Positions 24,437 through 33,361 are shown, numbered from the stretch's first letter. The stretch is DNA of 54,408 bases from a virus (IMGVR_UViG_3300044616_001184:1-54408); one strand, 5' to 3'. Notes: a model not told the origin generated them from the sequence alone. A program made the numbers and translations.

Positions 24437-24479
24437 TGTATTAAAGACTAGACATACTATCTATATAAAGGGTCAAAAT

Positions 24480-24995
24480 ATGAGCTGGAAAAAAGAAATT
24501 CCTATTATTGTTAGAACTCTTATTAATGATCTATCTGATACCCCAACCTATTCAGATGAACGAATTTTACAGGTCATATCGGTTGCTGCTAAATACGTCC
24601 AATTTGACGTTGTCTTAGATCATCAGTATACGATTAATGTTGTCAATCCCACCATTACTCCAGACCCAACAGTTGATAATGATAGTATCTTCATTAGCTT
24701 AGTTTCTTTGAAAACAGCATGTCTTATAGACCAAAGCGTCTTAAGGACAAAAGCCGCAACAGAAGGCATCAGGGCTTCTCTAGGACCGGCTCAATTAAGT
24801 GTAGCTGGCAGTTTAGCTGGAATTAAATTAATTATCGATGCAGGACCATGCGCAGCATATGAGGAACTAACCTCTCATTGGGATGTTAGAGAAGCTAGTG
24901 CTATACGCGCTGTTCTTAGTCCCTTTGTTGGCAATCAATTTGACCCAAATGCAATACGTTATAGCTCTGATAGATCAAGAGATTTTTACTCATAA
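24480..24995 (+). CDS. Head-tail connector (neck) protein (171 aa)
   Basis: A helical protein starting MSWKKEIPIIVRTLINDLSD with the segment YSDERILQVISVAAKYVQFDV (about 23-43). This pattern is typical of head-tail adaptor proteins that bind beneath the portal. The C-terminal half contains a long helix-forming stretch and ends with an Arg/Ser-rich tail. Its order between capsid/fibre genes and tail genes supports the assignment. A strand-rich middle, NDSIFISLVSLKTACLIDQSV, is also usual for the family. Confidence 0.65.
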   Translation: MSWKKEIPIIVRTLINDLSDTPTYSDERILQVISVAAKYVQFDVVLDHQYTINVVNPTITPDPTVDNDSIFISLVSLKTACLIDQSVLRTKAATEGIRASLGPAQLSVAGSLAGIKLIIDAGPCAAYEELTSHWDVREASAIRAVLSPFVGNQFDPNAIRYSSDRSRDFYS

Positions 24996-25019
24996 TTTTT
25001 TAGTAAAATAGAGGAAAAC

Positions 25020-26024
25020 ATGCCAGCAGCAACATACAATTTTAATATTGAACAGGGTTCTGACTTAGAAGTTGTGTTTCAATACATAGACGAAAATAAT
25101 ACATTTGTTAATTTAACTAATTACTATGTCTCATTAGTAGCAATTACTAATACTAATCAAACATACACATTTGATAATGTTACACAAACCGCTGATTATC
25201 GTCTAATTACCGATAGTCTTGGACAAATAACATTACTTATACCAGCACGCATTACTAATACTTATAGTTTTGATTTTGCTGTTTATGATCTAGATGTTCA
25301 AGAACCTAATGAACGGTATATTGGTAGTGGACTTAAAAGATATAGACTATCTCAAGGAACAATTGGTATTATTAAAAGAAACATACCCATCACAATTAAT
25401 GAGTCTAATGCCGTTATTAATAGTTCCCCAATAGTAGACGCTTGCAGTATTCATTGTTCTTCCTTTTATTCCTCTATCTACAACGGATCGTCTCTACAAA
25501 TACAAGATAATAAAACTACTATTAATACTTTAAATGTACAAGACAATAGAGCTATAGACTATGTGGAAATAGCAATTAATGGATTAAATCATCCTAATCC
25601 ATACGATCTCAATATGTTTCTTGCTCCCCCGTCTGGAGATAAGATACTTTTGTCTTCTAATAATAAAATAAGGAACTATCGACCCGGTTTTAGTTACATG
25701 TTATCTGATAGAGCTTTATCAACATCCACCCTTAATAATGTTATAGATGGTGGAATTTGTAGAATAGTAAATAAAACTAATAGTGTTAGGTTTAACAACG
25801 GACTCCCTCTTATTACTTGCACTAATAACCAATGCGTAGAAACTCCTAGCCCAGCAGTGTCGGTTTTAAATAATGAAAATCTATTAAGTTCTTTTGACCA
25901 TCTTAAGGGATATATTCCGTCCTCTGGCGATTGGTCGCTATATGTGCAAGACAACGACACCGGAGGAACAGGAATAATAGACTCATGGAAACTAGTTATT
26001 ACCTATAAGGAAGCTGAAGAATAA
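25020..26024 (+). CDS. IEQG-family virion protein with C-terminal P-domain (334 aa)
   Basis: Residues 1-125 are paralogous to the protein at 20518 (MPAATYNFNIEQGSDLEVV...YDLDVQEPN). Residues about 165-330 match the proprotein convertase P/homo B domain: VEIAINGLNHPNPYDLNMFL, APPSGDKILL, and the diagnostic end GDWSLYVQDNDTGGTGII followed by DSWKLVITY. P-domains are jelly-roll modules normally attached to subtilases or other secreted enzymes, often stabilising them or binding surfaces. Here no protease domain is present. The likely role is surface binding on the virion. Note a few Cys residues (CSIHCSS near 142, CTNNQC near 270). It is placed between two neck genes. Confidence 0.78.
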   Translation: MPAATYNFNIEQGSDLEVVFQYIDENNTFVNLTNYYVSLVAITNTNQTYTFDNVTQTADYRLITDSLGQITLLIPARITNTYSFDFAVYDLDVQEPNERYIGSGLKRYRLSQGTIGIIKRNIPITINESNAVINSSPIVDACSIHCSSFYSSIYNGSSLQIQDNKTTINTLNVQDNRAIDYVEIAINGLNHPNPYDLNMFLAPPSGDKILLSSNNKIRNYRPGFSYMLSDRALSTSTLNNVIDGGICRIVNKTNSVRFNNGLPLITCTNNQCVETPSPAVSVLNNENLLSSFDHLKGYIPSSGDWSLYVQDNDTGGTGIIDSWKLVITYKEAEE

Positions 26025-26025
26025 T

Positions 26026-26253
26026 ATGAAAATTTTTACAGGTGAGCGTTTTTCATTCAGCAAGAGCCTACTAGTAACGTTGTCAAATTTGTTCTATTCT
26101 ATAAACGTGGATTCTAGTCAGATTGGAAATACACACAAAGAAACAGCAACAATCAGAAAATACAAAAATATTAATAGAATCAATTTCGCTTTGGACGAAA
26201 CCATGCCGTTCAAATCTATTACAATAGACGAATTCATACCTATTAAATACTAA
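26026..26253 (+). CDS. Small neck-region protein (75 aa), unknown function
   Basis: A 75-residue protein starting MKIFTGERFSFSKSLLVTL, beta-rich and slightly basic, packed with one base between it and the upstream stop. No family is recognised. The operon position suggests a small virion or assembly component. Confidence 0.5.
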   Translation: MKIFTGERFSFSKSLLVTLSNLFYSINVDSSQIGNTHKETATIRKYKNINRINFALDETMPFKSITIDEFIPIKY

Positions 26254-26260
26254 TAATTAT

Positions 26261-26806
26261 ATGACTAATCCTTTCAATAATATTATTACTCCAGAATTTA
26301 AAAACGTTTTCGACCAAGCTATAGACGCTATATTGTCCCCGACTGGTTTAGTTACTCCATGTAAATTAGTATATAAAACAGAACCACAAAAAACCACACA
26401 ATTATGTAATAACTGCATCTTTGATCCTATCAGTAAATTGTCGTCTAACATCTATAATGGTAGTGGTCCGGTGTTTTTTGAAAATACATCATGCCCAGTA
26501 TGTTTGGGTGGTGGATTTACAAACAATCTTAATGAAGACAATATCACAGAAGAAAATATTGATTTAGCAGTAATATCTGATAGTAAGCACTTTATCAAAC
26601 TTAGATCTTCAGTTAATATTCCAGACGGTTCCATCCAGACTATCTGCAGTATAGAATATCTAATAAAACTTAAAAATGCCAGCTACTTAATTATGGACAG
26701 ATCACTCCAGCCATATGGAGATTATTCTTACGAAAGATCTGGCGACCCAGAACCATGTGGATTTGGCTCCAATAGATACATAATAACTATGTGGAAACGC
26801 AAATGA
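26261..26806 (+). CDS. Neck/head-closure protein with Cys pairs (181 aa)
   Basis: Contains LCNNCIFDP (about 46-54) and CPVCLGGGF (about 74-82), two C-x-x-C pairs that could bind one zinc. Similar 'CPxCxGxG' elements occur in phage proteins encoded between the connector and tail-terminator genes, in the head-closure position. The rest is beta-rich, ending in a Trp-Lys-Arg tail. ATGA overlap with the next gene shows tight coupling. Head closure is assigned from position and the Cys motif, not from full homology. Confidence 0.6.
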   Translation: MTNPFNNIITPEFKNVFDQAIDAILSPTGLVTPCKLVYKTEPQKTTQLCNNCIFDPISKLSSNIYNGSGPVFFENTSCPVCLGGGFTNNLNEDNITEENIDLAVISDSKHFIKLRSSVNIPDGSIQTICSIEYLIKLKNASYLIMDRSLQPYGDYSYERSGDPEPCGFGSNRYIITMWKRK

Positions 26807-27447
26807 TACTCACTCTAAAAATTCTAGAAAGCGATAGCTATATAAGGCAAATGATACTAGATTCCATTAAGGAACACGTAGAACGAGCCCTAAACCTATC
26901 TATCGATTCCATTTCTTCAGAAATAAAAATGCTTGTTGCATCATCGCTTAGAGCAGAGCCAGAGTATCAATCGTTGATTAGTGGCACTTTAAGAATTGAG
27001 TTTGGTATTCCAGACACTAATGCTGTTGATCAAATCATAGAGATGATGACCGAAACCCTACACGTAACAAAAAAACCTATTAAGGTTAATAATTTCGGTC
27101 TTAGCGGAGGATTCGAAATGACAATGATAAAGTCAGATGACATTAATGGTATTGTTAATACCGACCCAGCTATAGTTACGGATAGTCAAAAAGGACATAG
27201 GTTACCGTGGCTTGAATGGCTATTGTTTCAATCCAACCAGCCAATAATCAGAAATTATGAAGTTAAAATAGGTCCAAACCCTAATTCTCGCACAGGTATG
27301 GGTATTATGGTTGAATCTAATAAGAACTGGAGAGTACCGCCAGAATTCGCAGGAAGCGAAAAGAACAACTGGACAACAAGAGCCATATCAAGAATAGATA
27401 GTCAACTACCAAAAATTTTTGAAAACAACATACTGAAAAATATATGA
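26803..27447 (+). CDS. Neck/tail-completion type protein (214 aa)
   Basis: A helical N-terminal half is followed by a conserved block: HRLPWLEWLLFQ, then IIRNYEVKIGPNPNSRTGMG, then WRVPPEFAG and NNWTTRAI (about 143-200). I have the impression that this block recurs in phage neck proteins, but no precise function can be named. The ATG at 26803 overlaps the upstream TGA as ATGA and is preferred over an in-frame GTG at 26791. It also overlaps the next gene by four bases. Confidence 0.65.
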   Translation: MILTLKILESDSYIRQMILDSIKEHVERALNLSIDSISSEIKMLVASSLRAEPEYQSLISGTLRIEFGIPDTNAVDQIIEMMTETLHVTKKPIKVNNFGLSGGFEMTMIKSDDINGIVNTDPAIVTDSQKGHRLPWLEWLLFQSNQPIIRNYEVKIGPNPNSRTGMGIMVESNKNWRVPPEFAGSEKNNWTTRAISRIDSQLPKIFENNILKNI

Positions 27448-29732
27448 CAGATCATACTCATTTTAATAATATCGTTAATTTTAATCAAAAGGGTTTGTAT
27501 TCTCAGATAGAAACAAATCTCAAAGATTTTATGGATTGGTCATTCTTAAACATATATGCTTATAATAATGTTAATATTGTTTCTGGAGTTAACCCACAGA
27601 TATATACCCTCCATAGCGTATCCGCATCTGGAACAGTATCACAATCTAGTACAGCCTGGGAAGGCCCTTTCAAAGACTGGATATGCGACGAATTTCCTTC
27701 TGAAATTTGTACTACTGGTGCTTTTAGTGTGCCGTTTCTTACTGACTGGAGACAGCCCAAGCCAGACTGTGTTCCTAGCGGAGAAATTCCCATATTAGAT
27801 ATACCAGAAGCTAAACGCGGATTTTACTCTCTTTCTATACTTGCTAGTGGGACACATGGACTAAATCCTAGTAGTGGCGACATCTTCTCTTCTAGTGGCT
27901 GTACGAATTTAATATATAATGGCAATTTCGAAATGACAGAACCATTAGTAGATGGAGGCATTGCTCCTTATTGGAGTGTGAAAAATGTTGATATAACGGG
28001 GTTCTCTTCTCCAAAAAATGTTTTTGTAGACTTAAATTCTTGTACAGCCGGTTCTATATCTCAAACTATAAAAACCGTCCCGGGTGCCACATATGTGCTT
28101 TCATTTATGCTGTCTGGCAATTGCGGATGTAGGCCAGATTTACCTTGTCAAGGAGGAACAAGAAAAGATAATATTTACTACAATAAAACATGCAAAGTAA
28201 AAGCTGGTAATGTTTCACAAGATTTTTCATTTGATTGTACAGGTATTATGGATGTTAGCACCTATTCAAGCATGGGATGGGTACCAAAAAACATGACTTT
28301 CGTTGCGACCTCCAGCCATACTAAAATTTCTTTCGAGTCTATTTCTCCCAAAACCACATGCTTTGGAGCAATGATAGATAATGTTTGCGTTATTCCTCTG
28401 CAGTGCACAACCTGCGAAACAAATAACAGTAATGGGGTAGCACTACAAGGAAGAATAGGTAAAGGTTTTAGGTTTAATGTTGGAGACAACTATCATGATG
28501 ATCACTTAACTGAATATGGCAAGTTGTTTCTATTTACTAATACAGAGCACAATTATAGCCAATCAATTAATCTAACAAATAGTACATTAGAAGCTATATA
28601 TAAGCACGAACTATCCCCCGATCCAACAGATCCCGTTCCTCCCTGTTTTGGTGGCCATGTCTGCAATAGAGCTAGATTTAATATTCTATTGAATAATGTT
28701 TTTGTTTTAGAGGCTAATCTAAATAATATTGGAGTACCAGACAATGGTCCTCCTTTGCTGACAGATGACGGAATAGGTTCTTCGTCTCATGATAGATATT
28801 CTTCGGTGGTTATATCTTCTGGTCTTTCTCAACAAATTTTTGCTTCTGGAAATAATAGTCTTAATATTAGTATAATCCCTCATCCGCAGAACCCACAGCC
28901 CCACGAGGGAATTACCTGGATTCGGCTTAAAGATTCCTCAGGATCTGTTTTATATAGCAGTTGTTTACCTCAGGGCAGCGGATCATTAAATATATGCGGA
29001 CCCACTCCATCTGGTAACTGGGAAGGGTCCTATACTCTATGTAATAAAGGAATACCAAGTCCAATTGGTATTTCGGGAGTCTATTTAAATAATACTTTTT
29101 TACCAGCTCCAACAGGCAGCGGAAATTACGGCTATCATATTAACTATCCATTGGGTAGAGTGGTATTTGATAAACCAGTAAACTCAAAAAGCTCTGTAAA
29201 ACTAGAGTATTCTTATAGACAGGTACAGATTTATAAGTCGGAAGATGCTTCATGGTGGAAAGAAATTCAAAAAAACAACTACGGCGCTTTTAATGATAGC
29301 ACTTTTACTAATCAATTATTAGCTGAACATAAATTACAGCCACCATTTATTATGATAGAAACTATAGCTAGAAATAACCAGATTCCTTATGAGATAGGAA
29401 ATTCTAGCAATATTTTAGACCAAGATATCTTATTTCATGTTTTTACCAGAAATCCATCTCAACGATCTAATCTTATTGATATATTATTATCTCAAAAAGA
29501 CAAAGGACTCATACTATATGACTTGAATAAGGTTATAGCAGATGACGTATACGGCCTAAATTATCGTGGAGAAAAAAACATAAATGGCCTAAATTATGGT
29601 CAATTAGTAACAGATCCGAGCTATTTTTATAGGCAGTGCTACGTTAAAAATAGTACATTGTCTGAACTCAATCAATTTAGCACTACACTATATAATGGTA
29701 TTGTTCGTTGGACGCTAGAAATTTTTCCTTGA
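27444..29732 (+). CDS. Neck/tail protein with DUF642-like carbohydrate-binding insertion (762 aa)
   Basis: Residues 1-60 and the last 170 residues (WWKEIQKNNYGAFN...YNGIVRWTLEIFP) look like a phage structural protein at the tail-terminator position. Between them is a domain at about 153-318: NLIYNGNFEMTEP, FVDLNSCTAGSISQTIKTVPGATYVLSFMLSGN, and ATSSHTKISFESISP...IDNVCV. This is the DUF642/choice-of-anchor jelly-roll pattern found in secreted carbohydrate-binding proteins. A further beta-rich part (about 370-510) with FRFNVGDNYHDD-type segments follows. Ten or more cysteines fall in and around the lectin-like domain. The insertion would decorate the neck or upper tail with a glycan-binding module. 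The large size is unusual for a neck protein. Confidence 0.72.
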   Translation: MTDHTHFNNIVNFNQKGLYSQIETNLKDFMDWSFLNIYAYNNVNIVSGVNPQIYTLHSVSASGTVSQSSTAWEGPFKDWICDEFPSEICTTGAFSVPFLTDWRQPKPDCVPSGEIPILDIPEAKRGFYSLSILASGTHGLNPSSGDIFSSSGCTNLIYNGNFEMTEPLVDGGIAPYWSVKNVDITGFSSPKNVFVDLNSCTAGSISQTIKTVPGATYVLSFMLSGNCGCRPDLPCQGGTRKDNIYYNKTCKVKAGNVSQDFSFDCTGIMDVSTYSSMGWVPKNMTFVATSSHTKISFESISPKTTCFGAMIDNVCVIPLQCTTCETNNSNGVALQGRIGKGFRFNVGDNYHDDHLTEYGKLFLFTNTEHNYSQSINLTNSTLEAIYKHELSPDPTDPVPPCFGGHVCNRARFNILLNNVFVLEANLNNIGVPDNGPPLLTDDGIGSSSHDRYSSVVISSGLSQQIFASGNNSLNISIIPHPQNPQPHEGITWIRLKDSSGSVLYSSCLPQGSGSLNICGPTPSGNWEGSYTLCNKGIPSPIGISGVYLNNTFLPAPTGSGNYGYHINYPLGRVVFDKPVNSKSSVKLEYSYRQVQIYKSEDASWWKEIQKNNYGAFNDSTFTNQLLAEHKLQPPFIMIETIARNNQIPYEIGNSSNILDQDILFHVFTRNPSQRSNLIDILLSQKDKGLILYDLNKVIADDVYGLNYRGEKNINGLNYGQLVTDPSYFYRQCYVKNSTLSELNQFSTTLYNGIVRWTLEIFP

Positions 29733-29754
29733 TTCATTTTTTTTGGTGTAAATT

Positions 29755-29763
29755 ACTATAAGT
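29755..29763 (+). promoter_or_regulatory. Candidate late promoter motif (ACTATAAGT)
   Basis: Lies 50 bp upstream of the tail tube gene within the 80-bp gap 29733-29812. It shares ACTATAA with the sites at 20484 and 24428. A separate promoter makes sense for the abundant tube protein. Tentative. Confidence 0.38.
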
Positions 29764-29812
29764 CCTTTACTTCATAAAACAATAGGTTATCTTAAATACT
29801 GGAGATATTCAC

Positions 29813-30886
29813 ATGGCAGCAAATAAGAGAATTTACTACGCCACACAGGCAATCCGTCTTCAGCCCCAGAACTCAGACTGCGACGGTACTTCATCATGGT
29901 ATACTCCACTAGGTGTTCAGAGCGTTGGGATGACCACCAACTTTAATCTAACACAGATGTTTACTCTCGGTCAACAAGAGCTATATGATAACGTTGACGG
30001 AACACCTGAAGTTGAAGTAACCATTCAAAAGAATTTAGACGGCACTTTACCTTTATATCTATTATGTATGGGTGGCGTCGAGTCAGGTTTTGGTAGCGGC
30101 AAGCAAATTGCTGAGTTATCAACCAATCGTGTTCACTTTCAGCTCGGTGTTTATAACGACACTGCTACTAAATCTAGTGGCACAGCTACACACACAGTTT
30201 CTTGCAGTGGTATGTATTTATCTAGTGTTGGTTACTCTTTCCCATTAGATGGATTTGCTACAGAAGACGTGACTCTTGTTGGCAATAGTAAGGTCTGGGG
30301 TTCTTCAACAGCACTAGGTGCTCATTCGACAACAGCTTTTAATAGCGCCACGGCTTTAACTGCCAAGAGTCCTGTTCGTAGAGTAAATGTTAATATCGGT
30401 GGGTCCACTTTACCAACAGGTACTGCTGGCATCAGAGCACCAAGCGGAAGAACTGACTTTAATTCCGCTCCATACTTCCAGAGCATTAGTGTTAAGGCTA
30501 ATCTTGGTAGAGAAGCCATCAATGAACTAGGAAGAATGTCACCATACTTCCGTTATGTTAAGTTCCCCTTAGAAATCACCTCTGAATTTAACGTAATGGC
30601 TAGTGATGGAGACTATGTTGACGCCAAAGACTTTGCTAGTGTAACTGGTTGCGGTAACAACTATAGCAATCTTGTAGATAAGACTATCACTTTGAAGATT
30701 TGTGGTAGTGGTACTGGTGACGAGATGACTGTTGATCTTGGTCCCAAGAATAAACTCACCAGTGTTAACTACACCGGAGGAGATACTGGGGGTGCCAATG
30801 CTACTATCACATATAGCTTCCAGACATTCAATTATCTGGCCGTTAGTGTTACTGGTTCTTTTGGTACTGTACCAGCCTCTGCCTGA
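29813..30886 (+). CDS. Major tail tube protein
   Basis: 357 residues, beta-rich, with the start MAANKRIYYATQAIRLQP and the segment YTPLGVQSVGMTTNFNLTQMFTLGQQELYDNVDGTPEVEVTIQK (about 30-73). That is a pattern of tube proteins in which the phrase 'lG...lyDnvdg.PevevTi.k' is widespread. It is encoded upstream of the tail assembly genes and tape measure, as expected, and uses capsid-like favoured codons. Tube proteins stack as hexamers around the tape measure; with a tape of more than 6500 residues many copies would be required. An extra domain (about 100-240) makes it longer than typical siphovirus tubes. Confidence 0.85.
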   Translation: MAANKRIYYATQAIRLQPQNSDCDGTSSWYTPLGVQSVGMTTNFNLTQMFTLGQQELYDNVDGTPEVEVTIQKNLDGTLPLYLLCMGGVESGFGSGKQIAELSTNRVHFQLGVYNDTATKSSGTATHTVSCSGMYLSSVGYSFPLDGFATEDVTLVGNSKVWGSSTALGAHSTTAFNSATALTAKSPVRRVNVNIGGSTLPTGTAGIRAPSGRTDFNSAPYFQSISVKANLGREAINELGRMSPYFRYVKFPLEITSEFNVMASDGDYVDAKDFASVTGCGNNYSNLVDKTITLKICGSGTGDEMTVDLGPKNKLTSVNYTGGDTGGANATITYSFQTFNYLAVSVTGSFGTVPASA

Positions 30887-30939
30887 AATTAGTTAATTAT
30901 AAAAAGATGTGGTTCGAGGACTCTATTAGGAATTAGGAA

Positions 30940-31092
30940 ATGAATGATCTAGAAAATATTTTTGCAATAATAGGAAAATTATACGTTGATGTATACAATA
31001 GTCAAAAAATTATAGAAGTAATACAGCAACAAAATAAAGAAAAAGACCAGGAAATCGCCAGACTTAAACAGTCTAAAGATATGAATGAATGA
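30940..31092 (+). CDS. Small coiled-coil protein (50 aa), upstream of tail assembly genes
   Basis: Reading frame starting MNDLENIFAIIGKLYVDVYN, with a C-terminal heptad-like stretch (IIEVIQQQNKEKDQEIARLK) that should form a coiled coil. A TTAGGA site lies just upstream of the ATG, and the stop overlaps the next gene start by 8 bp. Overlap, ribosome binding site and coiled-coil composition support it as a real gene. It may be an assembly factor for the tail. No family is recognised. Confidence 0.62.
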   Translation: MNDLENIFAIIGKLYVDVYNSQKIIEVIQQQNKEKDQEIARLKQSKDMNE

Positions 31093-32137
31093 TGCGGAAA
31101 TCGACTTTTATATTACTAGGATTTTATGTGGATATCTTATTTTCTTCTATAGCGGAGAAAGATATGAGCTGAGATATCCATCAAATCAGCTAAAATATGA
31201 AGCAAATCTTCTTTATAATAACATAATGAATGATGAAAAATACGGTGATTGGATTAGACAGGAAAATTTAAACAGGGTATTGATAATGTTAGGACTATGG
31301 GACAGGGATACCGAAAAAGTTATAGGACAATTCGAAAAGAGAGTAGATAATCTAAAATTAGACATATACAAAAACTTCACCATATCATCAACAAGAGAAA
31401 AAATTAGGACTAATTTAAGATCAACAGAGGACCAGCTAAATAGGATGTTAAATATTAAGAATGAATTTTCTTCGAATACTTTAGAAGGATATGCTTCTTC
31501 TATTAAGCATGAATTTATTGTTTGTAATACTCTTTACAAAAACAATAAACTAGTATTCAATATTGATAATGCAAAAAACAATGCGTCTTATCAATATTTT
31601 AATAATCTAGTGAATGAAATTAATCAGCATACTATTAGTATCAAAATCTTTAAAGCTATTGCAAGAAGCGGAAGCTGGAGATCTTTCTGGAATTGCAACA
31701 AAAACAACATACTTAAAGAGCAAGTTATAGACTGGACAGACGAACAAAGAAGTTTAATCAACATTACAAAAATGTATGATAATATATATGAGCATACGGA
31801 ATGTCCAGAGGAAGCTATTATAGATGATGATGATGCTCTAGATGGTTGGTTAATTGCTCAAAAACAAAAGATCAAACAGATCAAGAAACAGTCGTCGATA
31901 GATAGCAATAATCCGAATCTGAAAAAAGCACAAGAAGTTTTTGTGATGTCTGCTGACGAAGCAGATGCAGAAGAAATCTTATCGTTAAATAGTGGAGAAG
32001 CTTTGCACAGAATGAGAGAGAAGTTTGAATTTATTAATAGAGCAAATGAAGCGGAAATAAGCGACCTAGACTTACCAGATGTTCAGAGAGAAGCAAGAAG
32101 CCATCTAAGCATGGCGCTAAAACAAAGGAAATCTTAA
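31085..32137 (+). CDS. Putative tail assembly protein (350 aa)
   Basis: A mostly helical, charged protein in the tail-chaperone position between tube and tape measure. Middle helices (KRVDNLKLDIYKNFTISSTREKI and NRMLNIKNEF) and an acidic patch DDDDALDGW (about 248-256) are visible. The C-terminal 90 residues include a flexible KKQSSIDSNNPNLKK linker and a further helical part, ending SHLSMALKQRKS. It is separated by one base from the next gene. No family is recognised; assignment rests on gene order. Confidence 0.55.
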   Translation: MNDAEIDFYITRILCGYLIFFYSGERYELRYPSNQLKYEANLLYNNIMNDEKYGDWIRQENLNRVLIMLGLWDRDTEKVIGQFEKRVDNLKLDIYKNFTISSTREKIRTNLRSTEDQLNRMLNIKNEFSSNTLEGYASSIKHEFIVCNTLYKNNKLVFNIDNAKNNASYQYFNNLVNEINQHTISIKIFKAIARSGSWRSFWNCNKNNILKEQVIDWTDEQRSLINITKMYDNIYEHTECPEEAIIDDDDALDGWLIAQKQKIKQIKKQSSIDSNNPNLKKAQEVFVMSADEADAEEILSLNSGEALHRMREKFEFINRANEAEISDLDLPDVQREARSHLSMALKQRKS

Positions 32138-32138
32138 T

Positions 32139-32447
32139 ATGAATAACGACGACTATGATATGCTAAAAGATATAGAGACAAGAATAAAAACAACCATGAT
32201 AGGATCTTTGGCTAAATTCGAAGAATACTTTGGTCATTTATGGGAAGACGATAATAGTAAAAGATTAGAGTATGAAAGGTTGTGGGATCAAGCCCGTAAC
32301 GCTATATTAAATAATGGAAACAATCAGATTAGATTAGCTTTAGATGAATTATCCTCTCATTTTATTGCTAATGCTAAGGAGCCTAGGTCGAATTTCAGGG
32401 AAAAGTACAGATATAAGTTCTATTTTAACAATGGAGATCAAACATGA
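32139..32447 (+). CDS. Small tail-region protein (102 aa)
   Basis: A helical, acidic protein starting MNNDDYDMLKDIETRIKTTM and rich in Trp, Glu and Arg (EEYFGHLWEDDNSKRLEYERLWDQ is one continuous helix-like region). An AAAGGA site precedes the ATG, and the stop overlaps the next start as ATGA. It probably acts with the neighbouring tail-assembly proteins. Confidence 0.55.
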   Translation: MNNDDYDMLKDIETRIKTTMIGSLAKFEEYFGHLWEDDNSKRLEYERLWDQARNAILNNGNNQIRLALDELSSHFIANAKEPRSNFREKYRYKFYFNNGDQT

Positions 32448-33325
32448 AGACAAAGCTATTTAAAGCCACAGTAGACGGAGTAGAGAAGGAATTTCTTGTT
32501 CGTAGCCCATCTCTCAATGATCAAAGAGAGGCTCAAAAGATTTATAATCAGGCATTCACAGATGCTGTTAAGTCTAAGAGTGTTGTACGAGCTAAATTAG
32601 ACGATCTTTTACAAGATCAAGGACTATGGAATGATGAAAAACAGGCTAAATTCACCGCCCTACAAAGAGAGTTACTGGAAGGCGAAAAGAAATTAGCAAA
32701 GGGAGGATTTGGTTTAAATGAAGCCAAGGATCTCGCCGTTAAAATGCGCAGCCTAAGAGAGGATATCAGAGAACTAATTAGTGTTAGAACGTCTCTAGAT
32801 AATCATAGTGCAGAAGGTCAAGCCGATAATGCTAGATTTAACTATCTTGTAGCAGCATGTTTGGTGTATAATGATACAAAGCAGACCTATTTCATCAACA
32901 TGGAAGACTATCTCAACCGTGCTGGTGAAGAAGTATCCGCTCTTGCGGCACAAAATTTGGCCAATATGCTATACGGTTTGGATAATGACTACGAAGGTAC
33001 CTTACCAGAAAACAAGTTTTTGAAGAAATATAAATTTGTTGACGATAAGCTACGTTTTGTAGACAAGAAAGGACGCCTCATCGACAGCGAAGGAAGGCTA
33101 GTTGATGAGAATGGAAGATACATAGATGACCAGGGTCGCTTTGTGGATAAGTTTGGCAATATGGTAGATGAGCAGGGAGAGTATGTTGTTGAATCAAAAC
33201 CATTCCTTGATGATAACGGTAATCCAATTGTTTTGGAGGAGGATACAAAAACTGATGCAACTGTCGCCACAGCAACACCTCAGCCAACAACAGAACCTGC
33301 ACCACAACCAGCCACTCCAGCTTAG
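32444..33325 (+). CDS. Tail assembly chaperone-like protein with heptapeptide repeats (293 aa)
   Basis: Located immediately before the tape measure gene, as tail chaperones are. Residues 1-200 are a helical domain starting KTKLFKATVDGVEKEFLVRSP. Residues about 205-246 hold six successive seven-residue units of the type G-R-x-V/I-D-x-x (GRLIDSE, GRLVDEN, GRYIDDQ, GRFVDKF, GNMVDEQ, GEYVVES). A Thr/Pro/Ala-rich tail follows. The repeat part is probably extended or a beta-solenoid-like surface for binding the tape measure. No slippery sequence for a programmed frameshift was found at its ends. Confidence 0.6.
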   Translation: MKTKLFKATVDGVEKEFLVRSPSLNDQREAQKIYNQAFTDAVKSKSVVRAKLDDLLQDQGLWNDEKQAKFTALQRELLEGEKKLAKGGFGLNEAKDLAVKMRSLREDIRELISVRTSLDNHSAEGQADNARFNYLVAACLVYNDTKQTYFINMEDYLNRAGEEVSALAAQNLANMLYGLDNDYEGTLPENKFLKKYKFVDDKLRFVDKKGRLIDSEGRLVDENGRYIDDQGRFVDKFGNMVDEQGEYVVESKPFLDDNGNPIVLEEDTKTDATVATATPQPTTEPAPQPATPA

Positions 33326-33361
33326 TTTGGTAAACTTTATATCTGTTCTTTTTCCTAAGAG

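Noticed and set aside
32100-32450. Possible programmed -1 frameshift between tail assembly genes, as in lambda G/GT
   Set aside because: No good X-XXY-YYZ heptamer was found near the ends of the genes at 31085-32137 or 32139-32447. The next genes have their own starts and ribosome binding sites.
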